Source of the DNA: Terasakiella magnetica
Lineage (GTDB): Bacteria > Pseudomonadota > Alphaproteobacteria > Rhodospirillales > Magnetospirillaceae
Reading direction: 5' to 3'
DNA: 64,000 bases
Assembly: GCA_902729415.1 (NCBI GenBank)
Contig: CACVCF010000079.1
Coordinates: 23,226-87,225 of the forward strand
The stretch's first letter is position 1; the number at the start of each line of letters is the position of its first letter. A program made the position numbers and the translations under genes. This document shows positions 56,898-64,000 of this stretch, in pieces. The notes below the pieces were generated by a model. It had not been told where the DNA came from and ran no database searches. It saw nothing but the letters and a program-made list of their open reading frames with translations.

Positions 56898-57470
56898 ATG
56901 CCTATGAAGACGTTTGCCCTGTCCGCGTTCTTGCTGACCGCCCCGCCCGTCTGGGCGGCGGGACCATCGCCGCCTGCCCCCACACCTGCGCCCGCACCCG
57001 CATCCACACCGTTGCGTTGCCTCGACGATAATGAGGGCGGCGCCTGCGTCTGGGGCAAGGTGGAAGGCTTTGACGGCGGCGCCGTCCAGGTCCGTGGTCT
57101 GCATCTGGCCCTGGCGGGCGTCAGCGTTCCGGCCCGGCGCGATCTCTGCGCCAGCCGCGCCAGCAAGGAAGAGTTCGATTGCGCCCGTCCCGCCCGACGT
57201 CGCATGGCAGAATTGCTGACCAAAGGCGTCGCCTGCGAGATCGTGGACGTAGCCTCGGGTCAGCTTTGGGGGCGCTGCCGGGTTGCAGAGGGGGATCTGG
57301 GGCGTCTACTGGTCCAGGCGGGCGCTGCGCGGGCTGCCAAGGACGGCCCTTACGAGGAGGCGCAGAAACAGGCCGTTCTGGCTAAGAAAGGCCTGTGGGC
57401 CGCCGACATGGTCCTGCCGCGTGACTGGGAAGCCACACGACGCAGGACCGAGGACAAGGCAGAGGAGTAG
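56898..57470 (+). CDS. Exported SNase-like (thermonuclease-fold) protein
   Basis: A 190-residue protein with a signal peptide (FALSAFLLTAPPVWAAG) and a Pro-rich linker. The remainder resembles a staphylococcal-nuclease fold: VRGLHLALAGVSVPARRD, CARPARRRMAELL and the C-terminal AAKDGPYEEAQKQAVLAKKGLW. Canonical catalytic Arg/Glu residues are not all obvious, so activity is uncertain. Starts at 56898 or 56904 are both possible. It is divergent from alaS. A much longer plus-strand frame covers alaS but is a shadow. Confidence 0.75.
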   Translation: MPMKTFALSAFLLTAPPVWAAGPSPPAPTPAPAPASTPLRCLDDNEGGACVWGKVEGFDGGAVQVRGLHLALAGVSVPARRDLCASRASKEEFDCARPARRRMAELLTKGVACEIVDVASGQLWGRCRVAEGDLGRLLVQAGAARAAKDGPYEEAQKQAVLAKKGLWAADMVLPRDWEATRRRTEDKAEE

Positions 57471-57478
57471 GCCTCCCC

Positions 57479-57823
57479 CTATTCCTCTTCTTCGAGCGAC
57501 GAGGCGGGGAAAACGGTGATGCCGCTGCCATCCTCATCTTCGACCAGGACAATATCGCCAACAATACGGTCGTCTTCTTCCACCATGTGGTTGAAGTAGT
57601 GCCAGAGGAAGGAGACGGCGATAGTCTGATCAACCTCGTCATCCTCCTCCATCTCATCCTCGCTCATCCCGGAGATATCGCGCAGGATTTCAAGGGAATC
57701 CTCGAACATCTCGGACGGGTCGGGATTGTCTTCCATGACGTTCTTAATCACGTATTCGTGATCTTTCTCGTCTTGTTCGTACTTCCACTGGGCATTGCCC
57801 GACTTGTAGTAGACGGCGATCAT
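57479..57823 (-). CDS. Small acidic hypothetical protein
   Basis: A 114-residue, strongly acidic protein (DEKDHEYVIKNVMEDNPDPS, MSEDEMEEDDEVD, ending SSLEEEE). It starts at the ATG at 57823 (MIAVYYKSGNAQW), preceded by AAGGAG. No domain, signal or membrane segment is seen. Codon use is normal and the ribosome site is good, so it is probably real. It converges with the SNase-like gene at nine bases. Function unknown. Confidence 0.7.
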   Translation of the reverse strand: MIAVYYKSGNAQWKYEQDEKDHEYVIKNVMEDNPDPSEMFEDSLEILRDISGMSEDEMEEDDEVDQTIAVSFLWHYFNHMVEEDDRIVGDIVLVEDEDGSGITVFPASSLEEEE

Positions 57824-57966
57824 CGGGCTGCTCCTTGCGGCAGGGACGGCTTTGTTCGGACCATCGACCATTTGTGAAAAAAAGGCAAGGGAGCGATTGT
57901 CGGCTTGGCGTCCCGGTCACGGTCGGTTAAGACCTGAACGGCAGCGCGGCCTTTGGGAGAGTGAGC

Positions 57967-58827
57967 ATGTCCGATAAGCAGTCTTGGGTGTTGACCATCA
58001 CCTGCCCCGATACAGTAGGGATCGTGGCGGCGGTATCGGGCTTTCTCAGTCAGCATGATTGCTTCATCACCGAGGCGGCGCAGTTCGGCGACCCGCTGTC
58101 GTCGCGCTTTTTCATGCGCATCGTCTTCCACGCCGGGGTCATGACGCCGCCAATCCCCGAACTGGAAAAGCTGTTCGGCGCCATCGCCGGACGCTTCCAG
58201 ATGATCTGGAAGCTGCACGACCTCAGCCGCAAGGCCCGCGTGGTGATCCTGGTTTCCAAGTTCGGCCACTGCCTCAATGACCTGCTGCACCGCTACCACA
58301 CCGGTTCGCTGCCGGTGGAAATCCCGGCAGTGATCTCCAATCACCAGGAGATGCGCTCCATTGTCGAATGGCACGGCATTCCCTATCACTATCTGGCGGT
58401 GGATAAGCACGACAAGGCCGCCCAGGAGGCCCGCCTGCTGGAGATCATCGGCCGCGCCGACGCCGAGCTGGTGGTGCTGGCCCGCTATATGCAAATTCTG
58501 TCGAGCGATCTGTGCTCACAGCTGCAGGGCAAGGCCATCAACATCCACCATTCGTTTCTGCCCAGTTTCAAGGGTGCCAAACCCTACCACCAGGCCCATT
58601 CCCGTGGCGTCAAGATCATCGGCGCCACCGCCCATTACGTCACCCCCGATCTCGATGAAGGCCCCATCATCGAACAAGGGGTCGAGCGCGTCGACCACAC
58701 CCACACCCCTGACGACCTGGTGGCCATCGGCCGCGATATCGAGAACGTGGTGCTGGCCCGCGCCGTGCGCTGGCATACCGAACATCGGGTGTTGCTCAAC
58801 GGCTCGAAGACGGTGGTGTTCCGCTAG
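57967..58827 (+). CDS. purU: Formyltetrahydrofolate deformylase PurU
   Basis: A 286-residue enzyme. An N-terminal ACT domain (WVLTITCPDTVGIVAAVSGFL) precedes a formyltransferase-like hydrolase domain with the catalytic set Asn-His in INIHHSFLPSF and Asp in TPDLDEGPIIEQ. It splits 10-formyl-THF to formate and THF, balancing one-carbon pools. The ATG at 57967 follows GGGAGAG; an in-frame GTG at 57961 is less likely. Confidence 0.95.
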   Translation: MSDKQSWVLTITCPDTVGIVAAVSGFLSQHDCFITEAAQFGDPLSSRFFMRIVFHAGVMTPPIPELEKLFGAIAGRFQMIWKLHDLSRKARVVILVSKFGHCLNDLLHRYHTGSLPVEIPAVISNHQEMRSIVEWHGIPYHYLAVDKHDKAAQEARLLEIIGRADAELVVLARYMQILSSDLCSQLQGKAINIHHSFLPSFKGAKPYHQAHSRGVKIIGATAHYVTPDLDEGPIIEQGVERVDHTHTPDDLVAIGRDIENVVLARAVRWHTEHRVLLNGSKTVVFR

Positions 58828-58837
58828 GCGTTCCTTT

Positions 58838-59464
58838 TTACGGACCGAAGCTGACCGTGGCGAAAGCGCGGGCGACCCGCTCGTCCGGCCAGCGCGATGG
58901 CGGCTGCGGCGCCGTTCCGGGGGCAGTGATGGCGGTACCCGCGCCGGGGGAATCCAGATCGACGCTGCCCGCCGCATTGCTGACCACGATCCGCCCTTCC
59001 AGCAGCAGCACATTCATGGGATCGCCCAGCGGCCCACCCCAAAAGCGGGTTCCGCGCACCCCCACCGAGGCCACCTGGGTTTTGACGGTCAGCGGATGAT
59101 CGGGCAGCTTGCCCACCGCCCCCGATTGCAGCAAAAAGCTGCCGGATACAAGGGAGAGAGCCGCCTTGCCTTGCGCCGCGGCAGGAGCCCAGACGAATTC
59201 ATCCACCACCATCTCGGCGCCATCGCTCAACGTCAATTGCATGCCGTCACTGAAATGAAGCTCCAACCGCGATCCAGCCCCGGTCCGCAGGCGGTCGCCG
59301 GCGCGAATCTCGGCATCGGCGCCCAGGGGGCGGCTGACCGTGCCATCCTGGGCTTCGGCGGTTCCTTGGATGCGGGCGACACGCCCTACCCCTTCGGCCC
59401 AGGCGCCACATGCCCCCAGCAGCATTCCCATCAGGGCGATCACGCGAATCATATGAGTGTTCAT
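58838..59464 (-). CDS. FecR-domain periplasmic protein
   Basis: A 208-residue exported protein. The signal segment MIRVIALMGMLLGACGAWA contains a lipobox-like LGAC. The FecR domain follows: GADAEIRAGDRLRTGAGSRLEL, SDGMQLTLSDGAEMVVD and KTQVASVGVRGTRFWGG. There is no cytoplasmic anti-sigma helix, so this is the stand-alone FecR-like type rather than a TonB-linked regulator. It converges with purU at ten bases. The role is unknown. Confidence 0.85.
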   Translation of the reverse strand: MNTHMIRVIALMGMLLGACGAWAEGVGRVARIQGTAEAQDGTVSRPLGADAEIRAGDRLRTGAGSRLELHFSDGMQLTLSDGAEMVVDEFVWAPAAAQGKAALSLVSGSFLLQSGAVGKLPDHPLTVKTQVASVGVRGTRFWGGPLGDPMNVLLLEGRIVVSNAAGSVDLDSPGAGTAITAPGTAPQPPSRWPDERVARAFATVSFGP

Positions 59465-59549
59465 GGAGCTTGCCTCTCGTCATCGCCCGCAGGCATGGTC
59501 ATTATCACCCCAGCCCCACCATCGGGGTCAAGGATAGGAGTATAGAAGC

Positions 59550-59930
59550 ATGCGTCCCTGGGTCGTGCTGGCGGGCCTCAACGGGCTGATGGCCATCGGG
59601 TTTGCCGCCTGGGGCGCCCATGGCGCCGATGCCGCCTTCGCACCGCTGGTCGAACGCGGCAGCCTGTTCCAGCTCCTCCACGCCGTGCTGTTGCTCGGTA
59701 TCGACCGGCTGGCGCAAGATGGCCGCCGCCTGGCCCATGTCGCTGGGGGCCTGTTCCTGGCAGGCATGGTCTTATTCGCGGGCTCACTGTATCTGAAAGC
59801 CCTGTCACTGCCGCCCCCCCTTCCCATGACGACTCCGGCGGGTGGCGTCGCCCTTATTCTGGGATGGGTGGTGTTGACTCTGGTCGGCCTTGGCCGAAAC
59901 TCCGACGGCTGTGGCGTCCGACGCGGGTGA
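59550..59930 (+). CDS. DUF423 family membrane protein
   Basis: A 126-residue membrane protein with four hydrophobic segments. FAAWGAHGADA and the LHAVLLLGIDR and GGLFLAGMVLFAGSLYL segments match the DUF423 family. It sits in the inner membrane and its function is unknown. A short His-free tail (GRNSDGCGVRRG) ends the protein. Divergent from the FecR gene. Confidence 0.88.
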   Translation: MRPWVVLAGLNGLMAIGFAAWGAHGADAAFAPLVERGSLFQLLHAVLLLGIDRLAQDGRRLAHVAGGLFLAGMVLFAGSLYLKALSLPPPLPMTTPAGGVALILGWVVLTLVGLGRNSDGCGVRRG

Positions 59931-60032
59931 TTTGACTTGGCCGAGGGAATTGGGGATGATGCGTATGCGGTCGCCCAGCCTTTCAGGATTTCAAGGCTGG
60001 CACGGCGTGGCGGGAAGGGTTTGGAAAAAGAC

Positions 60033-60398
60033 ATGACAAAAACAGTCTTGATCGTTGAAGACAACGATTTGAACATGAAGCTGTTCAACGATCTTCTACA
60101 AGCCAACGGCTATATTACCTTACAAACCAAGGATGGCCGCGAGGTCATGGGTATCGCCCGCCAGCATCACCCCGATCTGATCCTGATGGATATTCAGTTG
60201 CCCGAGATTTCCGGACTGGAAATCACCAAGATGCTGAAAGACGATTCCGATCTGAAGCATATCCCGGTCATCGCCATCACCGCCTTCGCCATGAAAGGCG
60301 ACGAGGAAAAGATCCGCCAGGGCGGGTGCGAGGGATATATCGCCAAGCCGATCTCGGTCGCCACCTTCCTGCAGACCGTCGCCCGCTTCCTTAGCTGA
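60033..60398 (+). CDS. divK: Cell-cycle response regulator DivK
   Basis: A 121-residue stand-alone receiver. The sequence [20 protein letters not shown], phospho-acceptor Asp53 in [15 protein letters not shown], and [19 protein letters not shown] with YIAKPIS closely match Caulobacter DivK. It signals cell fate and division through the PleC/DivJ kinases in alphaproteobacteria. The ATG at 60033 is chosen; the frame extends upstream without gene-like content. In Caulobacter the next gene is the diguanylate cyclase pleD; here a PAS-GGDEF-EAL gene follows after a decayed kinase remnant. Confidence 0.95.
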   Translation: MTKTVLIVEDNDLNMKLFNDLLQANGYITLQTKDGREVMGIARQHHPDLILMDIQLPEISGLEITKMLKDDSDLKHIPVIAITAFAMKGDEEKIRQGGCEGYIAKPISVATFLQTVARFLS

Positions 60399-60433
60399 CC
60401 CTTGCCGCCGTCAGACTGGGGGCCATCATCGCG

Positions 60434-60613
60434 CGAGGTGAAGCGGAACAGGCTTCCTCCGCGGGCATGGATTTGTTTCAACCAGATCCAGCCGCCGGGA
60501 TGTCCGACGATTTTCCTGCTGACCGCGAATGCAAATCCCGATCCCCTCATGGGCATCGCAGATATCAACGTGCGGGAAGACACCAAAATCGGCTCCCATA
60601 TCATTATCCCCCC
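60434..60613 (-). pseudogene. Decayed histidine-kinase ATPase-domain fragment
   Basis: Read on the minus strand, this otherwise empty 318-base gap between divK and the GGDEF-EAL gene yields FAFAVSRKIVGHPGG followed by IWLKQIHARGGSLFRFT. This is the C-terminal pattern of a HATPase domain (the usual form being GLAISRKIVEHHGG ... GxGSxFRFT). A neighbouring frame continues the match upstream (HEGIGICI for the G box), so at least one frameshift separates the pieces. No complete domain, HisKA or start remains. Confidence 0.6.
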
Positions 60614-60716
60614 CTTCCAGGCGCAATAGAATAGGCAGCCTTCCACCCCTCGTGACACTTCGTCATTTTCCGGCTAGATTTGACAAAACTTAAGCGTTCC
60701 AGGAAATGCTTTGTCC

Positions 60717-63134
60717 ATGTCCAGCCCCGCTGAAATTACGGACTTTCTAGCCATTCTTGATGAAAGCCCCATCGGTGTCTCCATATCCCGGAGGCGCGAC
60801 GGCGTCGTCGTCTTCGCCAACCGCCGCTTCAGCGAAATCACCGGCATTGCACGAGAACGCTGTATTGGCAATGCGGCACGGCACCATTTCGCCAACGACC
60901 GGCAGCGTCACGAGGTGGTGCGCCAGCTTAAAGAGCAAGGCGAGATCCATGACGTCGATGTCGAATTCCGCCGTGCCGACGGAACGCCGTTCTGGTCGGT
61001 CCTGACCATCCGCCCAGCAATCTTGAACGGCGAGGATGTGAATCTGGCCTGGATCTATGATGTCAGCAAGCGCAAGCAGGCCGAGCGCAACCTTCAAGAC
61101 AACAGGGCGCTGATACGCGCCATGCTCGATTCATCAGTCGATGGCATCCTACTGCTGGACCGCGACGGCGAGGTGCTGGCGCTGAACGCCGCCGCCGCCG
61201 CGATCTTGGGTGGTGACCATGACACACTGGTGGGAGAGCCGGTCTGGGATCTCCTTCCCACCCCGGTCGCCGAACGGCTGCGCCAGGGAGCACGGCGAGT
61301 GCTGGAGCACGGCGAGACCGTGGAAAGCCACGACGCCATCTTAGACCGACTGTTCGACCTTCACATGCACCCGGTCACCAATGCCCTGGGGCAGATCGAA
61401 CGAATCGCCCTGTTCAGCCGCGACGTGACCCAAAGCCACCGCCGCCGACTACAGTTGCGCAAGTTGGAAACCGCCCTGGAACAAGCCCCGGTCGCGGTGA
61501 TGATTACCGACACCAGCGGCGCCATCGAATACGTCAACCGTGCCTTCGTCCTGCTCTCGGGCTATTCCGAGGACGAGGCACGAGACCGCAACCCCCGCAT
61601 GCTGAAATCCGGCGAGACCCCGCCTTCGGTCTACCGGGATATGTGGCGATCTCTCAGCACCGGCGGCACGTGGCAGGGCGAATTGTGCAATCGGGCCAAG
61701 GATGGCTCGCTGTTTTGGGAATACGCCACTCTTTCGGCCATCCGCAACGATTCCGGCGAGATCACCCACTACATGGCGGTGAAGGAAAACACCACCCAGC
61801 GCAAGGAGACCGAACAGCAACTGGTGCATCAGGCCACCCACGACACCCTGACCGGATTGCCCAACCGCCTGCTGCTGGAGGATCGGGTTCACCACGCCAT
61901 CGAACTGGCCCGGCGCGAGAATCGCCGTGTCGGATTGATGTTTCTCGACCTTGACCGCTTCAAGATCGTCAATGACAGCCTCGGACACGTGGCGGGCGAC
62001 GCCTTGCTGAAGGAGGTGGCCGAGCGGCTGCGCCAGACTTTGCGGCGCAGCGACACGGTGGCCCGGCTGGGCGGCGACGAATTCGTGGTGGTGCTGACCC
62101 ATTTCCAAAGCACCTCGGAATTGGCCGAAGTAGCGGAAAAGATCGCCGCCGCCCTGGATAAGCCGGTAAGGCTGTCCGGTCACGTCGTCCATGTGGGAGC
62201 CAGTATCGGCATCGCGCTTTATCCCGAGGATGGCAGCGACTTCCACGCCTTGATGAAGGATGCCGATACCGCCATGTACCGGGCCAAGCAGAAGGGCCGC
62301 AATACCTTCTGTTTCTATGATTCCCATATGAATGACGCGGCGCTGGACCGGCTGAAGCTGGAAGAGGCTCTGCGTCGCGCCCTGGTCCAGAGTGAGTTCC
62401 AGCTCTACTATCAACCGCAGATTGATCTACAAACCGGACTGATGACCGGGGTCGAGGCGCTGATCCGCTGGAACAGCCCCGAGCGGGGCCTTGTGTCTCC
62501 GGCGGTGTTCATCCCGGTGGCCGAGGAAAGCAACCTGATCGCCATGATCGGCTTGTGGGTGCTTGAAGAAGCCTGCCGCCAGATGGTTCGATGGCGCGAG
62601 GCCGGCCTGCCCGCCATCAAGGTGGCGGTCAACGTCTCGGGCCGCCAGTTCCTCAACCTGTCCCTGGTCGACGGCATTGCCCAATTACTGGAGCAATATC
62701 AGCTGGAGCCGTCACAGCTTGAGATCGAGCTGACCGAAAGCACGGTGATGGCCGAGCCGGAACGGGCCATCGAACAGCTGACCCGCCTGCGCCAACTCGG
62801 CATCCAGGTCTCGGTCGACGATTTCGGCACCGGCTATTCCAGCCTCAGCTATCTCAAACGCCTGCCGCTCAGCACCATCAAGGTAGATCGATCCTTCATC
62901 CGCGACGTCAACAATCAAAGCGACAATGCTGCCATCGTCTCGGCCATCCTGGGACTGGCCGATGCCCTCGACATGTCCATTGTCGCCGAAGGTGTCGAAA
63001 CCGAAGGTGAGGAGGACCATCTCCGCGACGCCGGATGCATCAAGGTTCAGGGCTTTCGCTATGCCCAACCCATGCCCGCCGAGCAATTGATCGCCTGGAT
63101 GGGGGCCACCCCGGGGGAAGGTTCTCGGCGATAA
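60717..63134 (+). CDS. PAS-PAS-PAS-GGDEF-EAL cyclic-di-GMP enzyme
   Basis: An 805-residue soluble protein. Three PAS-like domains occupy about 8-120, 130-240 and 248-365. The GGDEF motif is intact at 452-456, with the product-inhibition I-site RRSD at 443-446, exactly five residues upstream. The EAL motif is intact at 580-582 (GVEALIRW), with ELTESTVM, DDFGTGYSSL and KVDRSFI also present. It could both make and break c-di-GMP. The ATG at 60717 is chosen over a TTG at 60711. It follows divK, the slot held by pleD in Caulobacter. Confidence 0.95.
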   Translation: MSSPAEITDFLAILDESPIGVSISRRRDGVVVFANRRFSEITGIARERCIGNAARHHFANDRQRHEVVRQLKEQGEIHDVDVEFRRADGTPFWSVLTIRPAILNGEDVNLAWIYDVSKRKQAERNLQDNRALIRAMLDSSVDGILLLDRDGEVLALNAAAAAILGGDHDTLVGEPVWDLLPTPVAERLRQGARRVLEHGETVESHDAILDRLFDLHMHPVTNALGQIERIALFSRDVTQSHRRRLQLRKLETALEQAPVAVMITDTSGAIEYVNRAFVLLSGYSEDEARDRNPRMLKSGETPPSVYRDMWRSLSTGGTWQGELCNRAKDGSLFWEYATLSAIRNDSGEITHYMAVKENTTQRKETEQQLVHQATHDTLTGLPNRLLLEDRVHHAIELARRENRRVGLMFLDLDRFKIVNDSLGHVAGDALLKEVAERLRQTLRRSDTVARLGGDEFVVVLTHFQSTSELAEVAEKIAAALDKPVRLSGHVVHVGASIGIALYPEDGSDFHALMKDADTAMYRAKQKGRNTFCFYDSHMNDAALDRLKLEEALRRALVQSEFQLYYQPQIDLQTGLMTGVEALIRWNSPERGLVSPAVFIPVAEESNLIAMIGLWVLEEACRQMVRWREAGLPAIKVAVNVSGRQFLNLSLVDGIAQLLEQYQLEPSQLEIELTESTVMAEPERAIEQLTRLRQLGIQVSVDDFGTGYSSLSYLKRLPLSTIKVDRSFIRDVNNQSDNAAIVSAILGLADALDMSIVAEGVETEGEEDHLRDAGCIKVQGFRYAQPMPAEQLIAWMGATPGEGSRR

Positions 63135-63236
63135 CTTGACCACCAGCCCGACTCTTCCGCTTTAACGCATATGCCAAATAGCCTATGCTACGGGATCATC
63201 TATGATTTCATACTAAATGAATAACGGGGGGCCTAG

Positions 63237-64000
63237 ATGTTCGCTCATATAACAATAGGAACACGCCTGTCCTTTGGTTTTGCCGCCATGGTAATCATTA
63301 CGATTATTCTAGGTATTGTCGCCGATATTACCGGCGATGAAGTCGCCGGAATGACGGCAAAGCTCTACCGTCACCCATTCGCCGTCACCAACGCCCTGTC
63401 CGACGCCAATGCGAATATCATCGCCATGCACCGCTCCATGAAAGACGTGGCGTTGGCCAAGTCGCCGGAAGAACTGGAACGCGCGGTAGCCGACGTTGAT
63501 GCGCGCGAAAAGCGGGTCTACGACAAGTTCAATCTGGTGCGCGAACGCTTCCTGGGCGACAAGTCCGACGTGGAAGCCGCCGCCAAGGCCTTTGCCGAGT
63601 GGAAGCCCATCCGCGACGAGGTGATCAAGCTGTTCAAGGAAGGCCGCCGCGACGAGGCCTCGGCCATCACCAAAACCACCGGCGCCACGAAGGTCGCCGA
63701 GACCGCCAAGTATCTGGACAAGGTCATCGCATTCTCGTTCGACAAAGCCGAGACCTTCATGAACAACGCCCAAGCCGCTAATGACCGTGCCGACGTCATC
63801 TCGCGCGGGACCGTCGGCGCCAGCGTAATTTTCGGCATCCTGATCGGCGTTCTGATCACCCGCAGCATCACCCGCCCCATTACCGCCATGACCGGAGTGA
63901 TGAGGCAGTTGGCCCAGAACCATCTTGATGTCGAGGTTCCCCATACCGATCGCGGCGACGAAATCGGCGCCATGGCCAAGTCGGTGGGCCACTTCAAGGA
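63237..64000 (+). CDS. Methyl-accepting chemotaxis protein, N-terminal part
   Basis: A chemoreceptor that runs off the window after about 254 residues. It starts MFAHITIGTRLSFGF behind GGGGGG. A first membrane helix (about 10-30) is followed by a four-helix-bundle sensor (MHRSMKDVALAKSPEEL, then a helix with FNLVRERFLGDKSD). The second helix (GTVGASVIFGILIGVLITRS) leads into a HAMP domain (DRGDEIGAMAKSV). The signalling domain lies outside. The sensor is of the 4HB_MCP type, unlike the CHASE3-like pair elsewhere in the window. Confidence 0.92.
   Translation, partial: MFAHITIGTRLSFGFAAMVIITIILGIVADITGDEVAGMTAKLYRHPFAVTNALSDANANIIAMHRSMKDVALAKSPEELERAVADVDAREKRVYDKFNLVRERFLGDKSDVEAAAKAFAEWKPIRDEVIKLFKEGRRDEASAITKTTGATKVAETAKYLDKVIAFSFDKAETFMNNAQAANDRADVISRGTVGASVIFGILIGVLITRSITRPITAMTGVMRQLAQNHLDVEVPHTDRGDEIGAMAKSVGHFK

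Noticed and set aside
54492..57470. Very long plus-strand open frame (992 codons) opposite alaS
   Set aside because: It is the antisense shadow of alaS, rich in His, Gly and Gln as GC-rich antisense frames are. Only its last 190 codons (from 56898) form a real gene.
60402..60629. 75-codon plus-strand frame after divK
   Set aside because: It lies opposite the kinase remnant, has no ribosome site and no protein-like features.

Overview
The window reads as a chromosomal segment of a GC-rich, motile alphaproteobacterium, most likely of the Rhodospirillales and probably Magnetospirillum-like. The genus is inferred from gene content and style, not proven. Supporting signs are the alphaproteobacterial cell-cycle genes divK and ccrM, a DctS/DctR-regulated TRAP dicarboxylate transporter, FixJ-type response regulators, a flagellar block carrying DUF6468 and MotE-like genes, three chemoreceptors, a bacteriohemerythrin and a PAS-GGDEF-EAL protein. 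No magnetosome genes, phage, insertion sequence, CRISPR array, rRNA or tRNA were seen.

Layout. 1-6059 (minus) is a signalling block: dctS and dctR, then a second kinase/FixJ-type regulator pair, all joined by 4-5 base stop/start overlaps, then a periplasmic rhodanese and a receiver-like protein cut by the window edge. 6173-9192 (plus) is dctPQM, divergent from dctS across a short region with a TGACCA-N3-TGGTCA palindrome. 9217-15163 holds a ChaN-like protein, two uncharacterised proteins (one DUF2336), a glutamine amidotransferase and a CHASE3-like chemoreceptor. 15379-18818 is a type I secretion ABC/HlyD pair without a visible substrate. 18943-24999 has a hemerythrin, a large aminopeptidase P, a Nudix hydrolase, three unknown proteins and a quinone oxidoreductase. 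25070-29249 is rlmN, a Kef-type antiporter, rnhB and ccrM, with four GANTC sites packed in front of ccrM.

29248-35338 contains two composite palindromic repeats, a secreted hydrolase, a divergent AmmeMemoRadiSam pair (radical SAM enzyme and a MEMO-AMMECR1 fusion), cysQ, a strong candidate structured small RNA with promoter and terminator, and a peptidoglycan-binding protein. 35455-38410 has a second CHASE3-like chemoreceptor and small proteins. 38482-44641 (minus) is flgF-flgG-flgA-flgH followed by a Do-type protease and rarA. 44962-53263 (plus) is fliL, fliM, a DUF6468 gene, a motE-like gene, cheY, cheZ, a giant AMIN-like/TPR-like exported protein and a lipoprotein. 53408-59930 has an oddly framed hypothetical gene, alaS, an SNase-like protein, an acidic small protein, purU, a FecR-domain protein and a DUF423 protein. 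60033-64000 has divK, the decayed tail of a histidine kinase, a PAS-GGDEF-EAL protein and the start of a third chemoreceptor.

Taken together the window joins nutrient sensing (DctSR to DctPQM), chemotaxis (receptors, CheY, CheZ, FliM, MotE) and cell-cycle/c-di-GMP control (DivK, CcrM, GGDEF-EAL). The least explained items are the structured RNA candidate near 33967-34128, the GANTC cluster, the repeat elements, the large exported protein behind cheZ and the frame conflict at 53408-53905.
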